This document shows positions 1 through 7,156 of a stretch of DNA of 18,474 nucleotides, in pieces. Each line of letters starts with the position of its first letter. The stretch's first letter is position 1. The position numbers and the translations under genes are program-made. The stretch comes from Planctomycetota bacterium (GTDB lineage Bacteria; Planctomycetota; Phycisphaerae; Phycisphaerales; UBA1924): NCBI GenBank assembly GCA_023432465.1, contig JAEYUO010000119.1, positions 1-18,474 on the forward strand, written 5' to 3'. The notes under the pieces are model-generated. The model did no database searches. It was not told where the DNA came from and saw only the letters and a list, made by a program, of their open reading frames with translations.

Positions 1-530
1 CGCCCGCCCTGCCCTACAAGCTCGCCTGCCTGTGCGACTTGCGCGACAAGGACGGGCGGATCCTGCTCCTGCGCCGCACCCGCGAGCCGAACCGCGGCTT
101 GTGCTCGCCGATCGGCGGCAAGTTGGACATGCACACCGGCGAAAGCCCGGCCCAGTGCGCCAGCCGCGAGATTCAAGAAGAGGCCGGGATCCACATTCCC
201 ATCGAGCGCCTGCACCTCGGCGCGCTCATCAGCGAGAAGGCCTTTGAGGGAAAAGGACACTGGCTGCTGTTCTACTACCGCGTCCTCGGACCGGTTGACG
301 TGCCGACCCAGACGATCCCCGAGGGCTCGCTGGAGTGGTTCCACGCGCACGAGATCGACAGTCTCCCCCTGCCCGAAACCGACCGCCAGATCATCTGGCC
401 GATGATCCGCAAGCACGACCGCGACCACGAGGGCAAGCCGCCGGGGTTCTTCGCGCTGCACATCGACTGCTCGGTCGTCGACGCGGCGGGAAAGCCGTCG
501 ATCCGCTGGTCCGTCGAACAGTCGGAATGA
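1..530 (+). CDS. NUDIX hydrolase, 5'-truncated by window edge
   Basis: The reading frame is open from base 3, giving PALPYKLACLCDLRDKDGR, so the true start lies outside the window. Internal TTG and GTG codons near 32-39 are not needed as starts. The fold-defining Nudix box is visible: GGKLDMHTGE, then seven residues, then REIQEEAGI, which fits the metal-binding REUXEEXGU core. The first half of the box has two extra residues between the Gly and Glu compared with the usual GGKLEPGE. NUDIX enzymes hydrolyse nucleoside diphosphates linked to another group, for example oxidised dNTPs, CTP analogues or nucleotide sugars. The upstream RRTREPNRGLCSPIGGK resembles MutT-like housecleaning members, but the substrate cannot be read from sequence. 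The stop TGA at 528-530 lies three bases from the stop of the convergent reductase gene. Confidence 0.9.
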   Translation, partial: PALPYKLACLCDLRDKDGRILLLRRTREPNRGLCSPIGGKLDMHTGESPAQCASREIQEEAGIHIPIERLHLGALISEKAFEGKGHWLLFYYRVLGPVDVPTQTIPEGSLEWFHAHEIDSLPLPETDRQIIWPMIRKHDRDHEGKPPGFFALHIDCSVVDAAGKPSIRWSVEQSE

Positions 531-533
531 GCC

Positions 534-1508
534 TCAGGCGTACACCTCGAGCACCATCCGCCGCGAAACCTTCAACTGCTTGTGCAGCATCTTCCGGTTC
601 CAGCCCGCGATGTCCGACATCGCCTCGGCATCCGCGTGCAGATACTGCTCCAGCGCGCTCGCAGGCAGCAGCCGGGCCAGTTGCTGGATGATTCCCAGCT
701 CCATCCCCGCGATGCCGCAGACATACACCAGCGTCCGCTCGCTGGCGAGCATCGGCAGGAGTTGCTCGCGGTGCGAAACCAGCCGGTCCTGCACATACAT
801 CCGGTCGTGCCCGTCGGTCTGCTTCTCGCGGCTAATGGCCGTGAGGTAGGTGAAGTTGCTGTGCTCCGACTCCAGCTTTCGGAAGTCGATGTCGTAGAGC
901 AGGTCCGTCGCGTACGGCGCGCCCATGACCAGCACGACCTTGCTCGCCGCGCCGGATTCCAGCAGGTCGATCACCATGCCGCGGAACGGGGCGATGCCGG
1001 TGCCGGTCGCGAAGAAGATGTAGTCGTGCGCCGACTGGTCCGCCGGAAGCAGAAACCGCTTGCCGTTGGGCCCGGAGAGCTTCACCTCATCGCCCACCTG
1101 CAGGTCGCAGAGGTAGTTCGACGCCACCCCAAGGAACAGCTTGTGGCTCTCCCAGTGCTCGTCGATGGTGCGCTTCACCGTCGTCGAGATCACCTGGCCC
1201 TTGCCATCTTCGCCGCGGGTCGGCGAGGCGACCGAGTACAGCCGCACCGCGTGCGGCCGACCCTTGGCATCCTGGCCCGGAGCGATCACGCCGATCGACT
1301 GACCCGGCAACACGTTTCCGGCCAGCAGCGTGCCCGAGACGTCGAACTCGACATGCCGAACAAAGCCCGCTGCCTTGGGCGCGGTGCAGACCTCGGACCT
1401 GGTGATCCGCGCGGTGCACGGCTCGCCCGGTCGGTACAGGTGCATCTTGGCTTCTGGGAGCGCGATCTCGCCCGCTTCCTGGCCGGGCGCGTGTGTCGGT
1501 GTGGTCAT
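534..1508 (-). CDS. Ferredoxin-NADP(+) reductase, plant-type FNR family
   Basis: The product is about 324 aa and is expected to move electrons between NADP(H) and ferredoxin or flavodoxin in the cytoplasm. FAD-binding RLYS is at about residues 89-92, followed by VAS. The GPNGKRFLLP strand and the NADP-binding glycine loop ATGTGIAPFRGM (about 167-178) follow. VYVCGIAGMELG (about 262-273) is the C-terminal Cys-Gly nucleotide motif. The end, LEVYA, resembles the VEVY end of plastid-type FNRs, where the terminal Tyr stacks on FAD; here one Ala follows it. I chose ATG at 1508 (MTTPTHAPG). The longer frame to 1574 translates the intergenic repeat (IQNPKSQIQN) and is unlikely to be coding. There is no Shine-Dalgarno, but TATCCT ends six bases before the ATG. 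No ferredoxin gene is adjacent. Confidence 0.92.
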   Translation of the reverse strand: MTTPTHAPGQEAGEIALPEAKMHLYRPGEPCTARITRSEVCTAPKAAGFVRHVEFDVSGTLLAGNVLPGQSIGVIAPGQDAKGRPHAVRLYSVASPTRGEDGKGQVISTTVKRTIDEHWESHKLFLGVASNYLCDLQVGDEVKLSGPNGKRFLLPADQSAHDYIFFATGTGIAPFRGMVIDLLESGAASKVVLVMGAPYATDLLYDIDFRKLESEHSNFTYLTAISREKQTDGHDRMYVQDRLVSHREQLLPMLASERTLVYVCGIAGMELGIIQQLARLLPASALEQYLHADAEAMSDIAGWNRKMLHKQLKVSRRMVLEVYA

Positions 1509-1514
1509 CACGGA

Positions 1515-1520
1515 AGGATA
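1515..1520 (-). promoter_or_regulatory. -10-like TATCCT giving a probable leaderless FNR mRNA
   Basis: TATCCT on the minus strand ends six bases before the ATG at 1508. No Shine-Dalgarno lies between them, so transcription would begin at or next to the start codon. No convincing -35 is seen. The same hexamer precedes the GTG at 9786. Confidence 0.4.
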
Positions 1521-1535
1521 GTCCGGGGAGCCCGT

Positions 1536-1633
1536 ATTTTGGATTTGCGATTTTGGATTTTGGATGAGGACCACCGGACAGCTCGCTGAACCGCGGCCGC
1601 GAAGTGTTCAATCCAAAATCCGCAATCCAAAAT
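1536..1633. repeat. AT-rich inverted repeat built from ATTTTGGATT units
   Basis: Two plus-strand copies of ATTTTGGATT (1536-1545 and 1550-1559) are followed by a partial third (1557-1565). Two minus-strand copies lie at 1610-1619 and 1624-1633. The two halves form an imperfect 24-base inverted repeat around a 44-base spacer that contains CCGCGGCCGCG. The element fills the gap between the stop of the FHA-ATPase gene (1640) and the start of FNR (1508), both on the minus strand, and is strikingly AT-rich for this genome. It could fold as a long hairpin ending the ATPase transcript, or it may be a dispersed intergenic repeat. No target-site duplication or transposase is seen. Confidence 0.75.
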
Positions 1634-1639
1634 CCGAAC

Positions 1640-3469
1640 TCACCTCGACGTCGCCACCCGCTCCACTTCATCCAGCGTCGTCATGCCGCGGGCGGCGAGC
1701 TGCCAGCCCGACTGCACCAGCGTCGTGAACAACCCCTGCTCAATCACCCTCTTCATGGCCGCCAGCGACGGCTCCTTGATGATCACGTCCTTGAGTTCGT
1801 CCGTGAAGTCGAGCAACTCGAAGATCGCCCGCCGGCCGCGATACCCCGTCCGCAGGCACTGGGCACACCCGGTCGCCGTGAACAGCTCGGTCTGGTTCTC
1901 GAGGAACCGGCCCATGCGTGTCGCCTGCCCCGGCGTCACACGGATCGCCCGTTTGCAGTTGTCGCACAGCACACGCACCAGCCGCTGCGCCAGCGTCAGC
2001 TCCAGCGAGTTCGCCACCAGGTACGGCTCGACCTTCAGATCCAGCAGCCGGAACACGCTGCTCATCGTGTCCTTGGCGTGAACGGTCGAAAACACCAGGT
2101 GCCCGGTCATCGCGGCCTGCATCGCCGTCCGGGCGGTCTCATCGTCGCGCACCTCGCCCACCAGGATCACATCCGGGTCCTGCCGCAGAACACTCCGCAG
2201 CAGCGAACCAAATGTGTTCCCCTGCTTGTCGTCGATGGGGATCTGCGTCACGTTCTCGAGGTGATACTCGACCGGGTCCTCGATCGTGATGACGTTCCGC
2301 GTCTGGCGATCGATCACCCGCAGCGCGTTGTAGAGCGTCGTGGTCTTTCCCGAGCCCGTCGGCCCGCACACCAGCAGCATCCCCGCTTCCTGCTCGCACA
2401 CCTTGCGCACGCGGTCGTACATGTACGCCGGAAGCCCAAGCTCCGTCAGGCTCTTGGGCGAGTCGCGCATGTCCAGCACGCGGATGACCAGCTTCTGGCC
2501 GTGCACGCTGGGCGTGAAACTCACGCGGTAATCCACCCGCCGCGCCGGCGAGCCGCTCGCCCCGCCCGTCGCCGGGAACTTCGCCGAGAAATGCCCGTCG
2601 AGCACGGCCTCGCGGCCGGTCGGCCGCATCTGGCAGGCCGTCTTGATCAGCCCGAAGCACAAGTCCCCCACGTTGTTGGGCATCTGCACCACGCTGATCA
2701 TCTGACCATCAACCCGCATCCGCACCTGCACACAGTCCCCCTTGGGCTCCATGTGCACATCGGTTGCGCGGGCCTTGGAAGCGGCCAGCAGGATGAGCCG
2801 CGCCGCGCGGGCGCCTTCGCCATCGCTCCCCAGCGCGCCCGATGTCCGGCCACGACCATCGACAAGCTCCAGCTTGTCATCCGAGCCCGTGTTGCGGGGC
2901 GGCAACATGTTGATCATCTCGACGAGGTCGATGACCCACGCCGGGTCCGCCTTCGGCCGGGTGCCGTTCTTCCCCGGCCCCGCCGAGCCCGCCGCCTCGC
3001 TCGCCGCAGCCCGCGCGGCCGCCTGCCGCTCGCCGAGCGTCTCCTCGGCCTGCACGATGAACGTGTGCGTGCCGAGCTTGATGACATCCCCGGGCCGCAC
3101 GATCGAGTCGGTCACCTTCTGGCCGTTGAGCTTCGTCCCGTTCCGCGAGCCCAGGTCCCGCAGGTGCCACGTCGCCGCCTCGGTGTTGCCGGTCTCATCG
3201 ACCTGGAAGGTCTCGCCGTGCGGGCGGGTGGGCGCGGGCTCGATCACACAGTGAAACCGCGACAGCAGCGTGTCGTTCAGCGCGAGCACGTTCTCCGGCG
3301 AACGGCCGATGGTGATCGGCTTCTCGCCAAGCGGGATCTCCCGCTCCGAGCCGTCAGCGGATGTCAGAAACATCTGGGGCATGAAGAAATCCGCATCCTG
3401 CGTACCCGGCCCGCTCGCGGCCCGAATCTCTGGTTTCGACCGGCGCAACGCGGCTCCGTTCGCGATCAT
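1640..3469 (-). CDS. FHA domain fused to PilB/GspE-type secretion/pilus ATPase
   Basis: The product is 609 aa. Residues about 45-142 form an FHA domain: ITIGRSPEN, LSRFHC and LRDLGSRNGTKLNG carry the Arg, Ser, His and Asn that read phosphothreonine. A linker rich in Ala, Gly and Lys follows. The GspE/PilB ATPase core then runs to the end: Walker A GPTGSGKTTT (about 369-378), Walker B DPDVILVGEV (about 431-440), His box TGHLVFSTVHAKD, and the zinc-binding pairs CDNC (502/505) and CAQC (535/538). Such ATPases power type IV pilus extension or type II secretion at the inner membrane. The usual N-terminal GspE/PilB domain is replaced by the FHA, which suggests phosphorylation-controlled docking (inference). 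The ATG at 3469 is set by GGAGG eight bases upstream. No pilin, platform or secretin gene is adjacent. It is divergent from serS. Confidence 0.93.
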   Translation of the reverse strand: MIANGAALRRSKPEIRAASGPGTQDADFFMPQMFLTSADGSEREIPLGEKPITIGRSPENVLALNDTLLSRFHCVIEPAPTRPHGETFQVDETGNTEAATWHLRDLGSRNGTKLNGQKVTDSIVRPGDVIKLGTHTFIVQAEETLGERQAAARAAASEAAGSAGPGKNGTRPKADPAWVIDLVEMINMLPPRNTGSDDKLELVDGRGRTSGALGSDGEGARAARLILLAASKARATDVHMEPKGDCVQVRMRVDGQMISVVQMPNNVGDLCFGLIKTACQMRPTGREAVLDGHFSAKFPATGGASGSPARRVDYRVSFTPSVHGQKLVIRVLDMRDSPKSLTELGLPAYMYDRVRKVCEQEAGMLLVCGPTGSGKTTTLYNALRVIDRQTRNVITIEDPVEYHLENVTQIPIDDKQGNTFGSLLRSVLRQDPDVILVGEVRDDETARTAMQAAMTGHLVFSTVHAKDTMSSVFRLLDLKVEPYLVANSLELTLAQRLVRVLCDNCKRAIRVTPGQATRMGRFLENQTELFTATGCAQCLRTGYRGRRAIFELLDFTDELKDVIIKEPSLAAMKRVIEQGLFTTLVQSGWQLAARGMTTLDEVERVATSR

Positions 3470-3477
3470 GGTACTGA

Positions 3478-3482
3478 CCTCC
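3478..3482 (-). promoter_or_regulatory. Shine-Dalgarno GGAGG that fixes the ATPase start
   Basis: GGAGG on the minus strand lies eight bases before ATG 3469. It decides against the longer frame opening at 3541. Confidence 0.75.
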
Positions 3483-3548
3483 GCATATCGGCGACCACCC
3501 GCCGCTCCCGCCAGCTTCCTGCCTGTCCCGCACTCCCCCACTCCTCCC

Positions 3549-3554
3549 TACCAT
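3549..3554 (+). promoter_or_regulatory. -10-like TACCAT in front of serS
   Basis: TACCAT ends seven bases before ATG 3562. The pyrimidine-rich stretch around it contains no Shine-Dalgarno, so a leaderless serS transcript is plausible. No good -35 is visible. Confidence 0.35.
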
Positions 3555-3561
3555 CGCCCCC

Positions 3562-4995
3562 ATGATCGACCTGCGTGACCTGCGTGAGAATCCCGACAAG
3601 TACCGCCGCGGCACCGCACTCAAGGGCATGTCGGTGGACATCGACCGTCTGCTGGCGCTCGACGCGCAGCGCCGGACGCTCCAGACCGAGCAGGAGCACC
3701 TCCGCGCCCAGCAGAAGTCCATCGAGAAAGACCTCGGTCCGCAGATCGGCAAGCTGGCCGGGGCCATCAAGAAGGCCGGCCCCGATGAGAAGGCCGCGCT
3801 GGAGCGTGAACTCGAGGGCCTAAAGGCCAAACCCGCCGCGCTCAAGGACAAGATCCAGGCCTTGGACCCGCAGATCGCCGCGATCGAGCCCGAGCTCAAC
3901 AGCATCCTCCTGTCCGTGCCGCTCCCGCCCGATGCCGATGTCCCGGTCGGTAAGGGGAGCGAAGACAACATCGAGATCCGCCGCTGGCACCCCCCTGCGA
4001 AGTCTGAGGATGGCCCATGGGGCTTCGATACCAACAAGTCATACGAAGCCAACCGGGGCTTCCGGCCCAAGAGCCACCTGGAACTTGTCCGAGACCTCGG
4101 CCTTGCCGACTTTGAACGCGGCGTCAAGATGGCCGGGGCGCGGTCGTATGTCCTCACGGGCGACGGCTTTTTGCTGCACAACGCGGTGCTGCGCTACGCC
4201 TTCGACTTCATGACGCTTCAACAGGGCTTCAAGGCGATGAGCGTGCCGGTGCTGGTGAAGGAAGAGTGCATGGTCGGCACCGGCTTCTTCCCCGCGGGGC
4301 GCGAGCAGGCGTACCACATCGAGGAATCCAAACGCGGCGGCGGGTATGACCAATACTTGACCGGCACGGGCGAGGTCGGCCTGATGGGCATCCATCAGGA
4401 TGAGATCCTCGACGAGTCGCAGTTGCCCATCCGCTACACCACCGTCAGCACATGCTTCCGGCGCGAGGCGGGCGCGGCGGGCAAGGACACCGCCGGCCTC
4501 TACCGCATCCACCAGTTCGACAAGGTCGAGCAGGTCGTCATCTGCAAGGCCGATGAGGCCGAGAGCCGCGCGTGGCACACGAAAATGATCGGCTACGTCG
4601 AGAGCCTCTTGCAGGGGCTCGCGCTCCCGTACCGCCTGCTCCAGTGCTGCACGGGCGACCTGGGCGTCAAGAACGCGGACATGATCGATGTCGAGAGCTG
4701 GATGCCGGGCCGCGGCGAGGTGAGCAAGGACGGCGTGCCGAGCGGCGCTTTTGGCGAGACGCACTCGGCCTCGCGGTTGTACGACTATCAGTGCCGGCGT
4801 TTGAACATGCGCTACCGCGAGGGCGGCGCAGGCGGCAAGGGCGCGACGGTGTTCTGCCACTCGCTGAACAACACGGTCGCGGCGTCGCCGCGGCTGCTCA
4901 TCCCGATCCTTGAGATGTGGCAGAACGCCGATGGCACGGTGACCGTGCCGCCGGTGCTGCGGCCGTACATGGGTGGGAAGACAAAGATCGGATAG
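3562..4995 (+). CDS. serS: Seryl-tRNA synthetase
   Basis: This is a class II synthetase that charges tRNA-Ser (and tRNA-Sec where present) with serine in the cytoplasm. The N-terminus MIDLRDLRENPDKYRR and a long charged helical arm (about residues 30-115) match the tRNA-binding coiled coil. Motif 2 is VSTCFRREAGAAGKDTAG with LYRIHQFDKVE (about 295-323). Motif 3 is SLNNTVAASPRLLIPILE with PPVLRPYMGG at the C-terminus. At 477 aa it is longer than the usual roughly 425. The extra length includes a Trp/Pro-rich insertion at about 141-170, before the HLEL segment. The serine-site TAE of most SerRSs reads TGE here (TGTGEVGLMGIHQDEIL). The ATG at 3562 is the first possible start and lies 92 bases from the divergent ATPase gene. 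Confidence 0.96.
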   Translation: MIDLRDLRENPDKYRRGTALKGMSVDIDRLLALDAQRRTLQTEQEHLRAQQKSIEKDLGPQIGKLAGAIKKAGPDEKAALERELEGLKAKPAALKDKIQALDPQIAAIEPELNSILLSVPLPPDADVPVGKGSEDNIEIRRWHPPAKSEDGPWGFDTNKSYEANRGFRPKSHLELVRDLGLADFERGVKMAGARSYVLTGDGFLLHNAVLRYAFDFMTLQQGFKAMSVPVLVKEECMVGTGFFPAGREQAYHIEESKRGGGYDQYLTGTGEVGLMGIHQDEILDESQLPIRYTTVSTCFRREAGAAGKDTAGLYRIHQFDKVEQVVICKADEAESRAWHTKMIGYVESLLQGLALPYRLLQCCTGDLGVKNADMIDVESWMPGRGEVSKDGVPSGAFGETHSASRLYDYQCRRLNMRYREGGAGGKGATVFCHSLNNTVAASPRLLIPILEMWQNADGTVTVPPVLRPYMGGKTKIG

Positions 4996-5070
4996 AGTGG
5001 TGACGGCGCGCTTTATCAGGTGATCAGGGCGCCGAGTGCCAGCGAGCAGGCACACAGGGTCTGTTCGTAA

Positions 5071-5076
5071 TATGCT
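5071..5076 (+). promoter_or_regulatory. -10-like TATGCT in front of the 5083 gene
   Basis: TATGCT ends six bases before ATG 5083; an overlapping TAATAT lies at 5068-5073. There is no Shine-Dalgarno, which is consistent with a leaderless mRNA. The 87-base gap after serS contains no clear terminator. Confidence 0.4.
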
Positions 5077-5082
5077 TCACTT

Positions 5083-5727
5083 ATGGGCGTGCAGTCTTTG
5101 ACGACCCTTTCTTGCCTCACCCGCACGCGTCGCGCAGCGGTGATCGCTTCGAGCGTGGTCGCGGTGCTTGCCGCGGCAGTGTGGTTGTCGTCGCAATTCT
5201 ACATCTTCACGGTGCGACGCTCGGGCGGCTCGGTCGCACGTGTGGATTCCGTTCCCGAAGGACAACCCGGCTCATGGACGTTCACCCGTCGGACTTGGAG
5301 CCTGATGACCTTTCCGCACCAGCTTCGGCTCATCCGCAGCGAGTATGTCAGCGCGATGCAACATGCCGACGAATCTCACCGATTCGAAGAAAGCCGCGGC
5401 TGGTTCGCTGGCGGATTCTCGCGCGGACTCATTCGAAAGGACTACTCCGCGATGTTCGAGTTCCAGCCTCCGACATGGCGTGTCATGGGCATTGGTGTCA
5501 CCGAACTGACAACTGGGGGACAACTGCTCCGGGCTTATGACTTCCCCTATTGGCTGCTCATCATCGTGTTCGGAACGCCCTTCGCGATCCTCGAACATCG
5601 CCGGCGCACGCTGCTCCGGCGCGAACGTCGCGGCCAGTGCATCGCCTGCGGCTACCAGCTCGACGCCGCGATGACGATGTGCCCCGAATGCAACGAACAG
5701 CGATCGAGTACGCATTCCGCGGTTTAG
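5083..5727 (+). CDS. Two-TM membrane protein with C-terminal zinc ribbon (copy 1)
   Basis: The product is 214 aa and I know no function for it. The N-terminal hydrophobic helix is at about residues 19-37 (AAVIASSVVAVLAAAVWL). A middle domain of about 115 residues is probably outside the membrane and contains WSLMTFPHQLRLIRSEY. A second helix follows at about 160-178 (PYWLLIIVFGTPFAIL), and the protein ends in a Cys4 ribbon, CIACGYQLDAAMTMCPEC (about 189-206), that would lie in the cytoplasm and bind zinc. The 9786-10415 gene is a clear paralogue, sharing WLxSQF, the PHQLRL block, PYWLL with FGTP, and the ribbon. Many Phycisphaerae proteins end in CxxCGYxLxxxxxxxCPEC (family recollection). The stop is one base from the stop of the convergent 5729 gene. 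Confidence 0.85.
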   Translation: MGVQSLTTLSCLTRTRRAAVIASSVVAVLAAAVWLSSQFYIFTVRRSGGSVARVDSVPEGQPGSWTFTRRTWSLMTFPHQLRLIRSEYVSAMQHADESHRFEESRGWFAGGFSRGLIRKDYSAMFEFQPPTWRVMGIGVTELTTGGQLLRAYDFPYWLLIIVFGTPFAILEHRRRTLLRRERRGQCIACGYQLDAAMTMCPECNEQRSSTHSAV

Positions 5728-5728
5728 C

Positions 5729-6973
5729 TCACTTCATCCGCATCACAATCCTCGATGCCAACACCGGGTACTCAACGCACAGCCGGAAGACCCGGAACTC
5801 CTCAGCGTTCCAGCCGACGCGCTCCATCGCGTACGTCAGCACATCGGGGTACTGCGGAATCAGCGGAGTTCTCGCGGCGTACAGGCCATCCCCCAGGTCT
5901 TCGCCCTGCTCGGCGACCGGCAGGCGGTCCCACTCGCGGAACACCATCGCGCCATCCTGGGGCAGCGCGTAGACGCCGACCTCCGGCACGAGATCGCCGC
6001 ACAGGCTCTTGTGTAGCAGGATGTCGCCGAAGAACGTCTCGATCGGGAAGTCGATCGCTTTGACGACGTACGCATCGGCCACAGCGCCATCCTTCGGCGC
6101 GGGCGCATCGGCGCGGCCGACAACTCCGGTGAAATACGTCGCGTCGCCGGCGGGACCGAGTTCGCTGCTCACGAGTTCGTGCCGCCGATACCCCTGCTGC
6201 GATTCGCGCAGCTGGAAGTCCGGCAAGGGCTGCGAGCAGAAATCCCGGAGCAGGCCGATGGCATTCGGTCCCGTCTCCCGCGGGTCGAGCGGCTCGGGAG
6301 GCGGGGCCATGCCCGCGCCGGCGGGCAACTTGCGCGCGCGATACTCGGTCATGTGCAACGGGCCTGCGCGGCGCGTGCGGTGCAGGCCGACCATGCCCGT
6401 GACAAACACCGTGTCGAGCATGCCGGGCGTCTGGCTTGGGTGCACGATGCGCGCGCCGCAGACCACGCGGGCCTGACGACCCCAGATCATCGACATGGCG
6501 CGGAACGCGCTGCGCCGATGCTTCTTCAGGTCGGCCCCGGGGGCATTGCGGCTCTCGTCGGCGGTGCCGAGCTCCGAAACCATCGACTCAAACGCATCGC
6601 GGCTGCCCGCAAGGCGGACCACCGCGCCCTCGAACCGCTCGAACGCGCTCCGCGCGGCCTCGATCGCCTCCGCCGGCACGCCATGCAAAGCAGACGCTTC
6701 GAGAAAACTCTCCATGCCGCGGCGGCCCGGCATCAGCGAAACGAAGGTGGCGGGATCGGTCGTGGTCGCGGCCGTGAACAGGCTCCAGCTCAACTTCTGG
6801 CCCAGGTCCAGCAGACGCCTCAGCTCCGTTGAACGCCGCACCGGAGGCCGGAGCCGCTGGATGACCTCGGCAATGGCCGAACGCAGCGCGGCAACGGTCG
6901 CGGCAACCTCGGTCTCGAAGGCAGTACCTTCGATCTGTAAATGTTCGGTGCTGGCCTCGTCAACCGGCTTCAT
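5729..6973 (-). CDS. Hypothetical 414-aa protein, possible N-terminal DNA-binding helices
   Basis: I do not recognise a named family. The frame is long, has strong codon bias and no signal peptide or TM helix, so it is probably cytoplasmic. The first 60 residues are helical. The segment STELRRLLDLGQKLSWSLF followed by DPATFVSLMPGRRGMESFL looks like a small helix-turn-helix plus an adjacent helical block. That is a visual resemblance only. A mixed alpha/beta C-terminal half contains GARIVHPSQTPGMLDTVFVTGM and YAARTPLIPQYPDVL. I chose ATG 6973 (MKPVDEAS) over ATG 7021. The longer frame would read through a good promoter-like sequence, and TACGAT ends nine bases before 6973. Its stop nearly touches that of the 5083 gene (convergent). 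Confidence 0.8.
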   Translation of the reverse strand: MKPVDEASTEHLQIEGTAFETEVAATVAALRSAIAEVIQRLRPPVRRSTELRRLLDLGQKLSWSLFTAATTTDPATFVSLMPGRRGMESFLEASALHGVPAEAIEAARSAFERFEGAVVRLAGSRDAFESMVSELGTADESRNAPGADLKKHRRSAFRAMSMIWGRQARVVCGARIVHPSQTPGMLDTVFVTGMVGLHRTRRAGPLHMTEYRARKLPAGAGMAPPPEPLDPRETGPNAIGLLRDFCSQPLPDFQLRESQQGYRRHELVSSELGPAGDATYFTGVVGRADAPAPKDGAVADAYVVKAIDFPIETFFGDILLHKSLCGDLVPEVGVYALPQDGAMVFREWDRLPVAEQGEDLGDGLYAARTPLIPQYPDVLTYAMERVGWNAEEFRVFRLCVEYPVLASRIVMRMK

Positions 6974-6982
6974 GGCACACAC

Positions 6983-7012
6983 ATCGTACCAGACGAAAGC
7001 GGGCTTGTGCAA
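6983..7012 (-). promoter_or_regulatory. Promoter for the 5729-6973 gene, near-leaderless
   Basis: On the minus strand, TTGCAC (7012-7007) and TACGAT (6988-6983) are separated by 18 bases. The -10 ends nine bases before ATG 6973, so only a 2-3 base leader would remain and there is no Shine-Dalgarno. Confidence 0.45.
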
Positions 7013-7055
7013 GAGTCCCAAGGAAAAGTTGCCGAGAAATTTGTCTCAAGACTAC

Positions 7056-7085
7056 TTGACGCACCCCATAAGGCGCGGGTAGGTT
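7056..7085 (+). promoter_or_regulatory. Candidate promoter for the propeller protein gene
   Basis: TTGACG (7056-7061), an 18-base spacer and TAGGTT (7080-7085) resemble a sigma70 promoter. This would give a leader of about 65 bases, in keeping with the Shine-Dalgarno used by this gene. It lies back to back with the minus-strand promoter at 6983-7012. Confidence 0.4.
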
Positions 7086-7144
7086 GGTGCATCGGGACTT
7101 CCGCTCGGGCTGTCTGCTCGGCGGTGATGAGGCCATGACCTTGG

Positions 7145-7150
7145 AAGGAG
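7145..7150 (+). promoter_or_regulatory. Shine-Dalgarno AAGGAG
   Basis: AAGGAG, preceded by GG, lies six bases before ATG 7157 and fixes the start right at a signal peptide. Confidence 0.75.
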
Positions 7151-7156
7151 TCGTCC

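Noticed and set aside
1536..1633. Insertion sequence or MITE
   Set aside because: There are inverted repeats but no target duplication, no transposase and no clear element boundary.
1604..3565. Plus-strand 653-aa open frame
   Set aside because: It is exactly antisense to the ATPase gene. Its Arg/His-rich translation is typical of a GC-rich shadow, and the minus strand has clear family motifs.
5002..5035. Terminator after serS (GGCGC ... GCGCC)
   Set aside because: It has five pairs, a long loop and no T tract, so it does not qualify.
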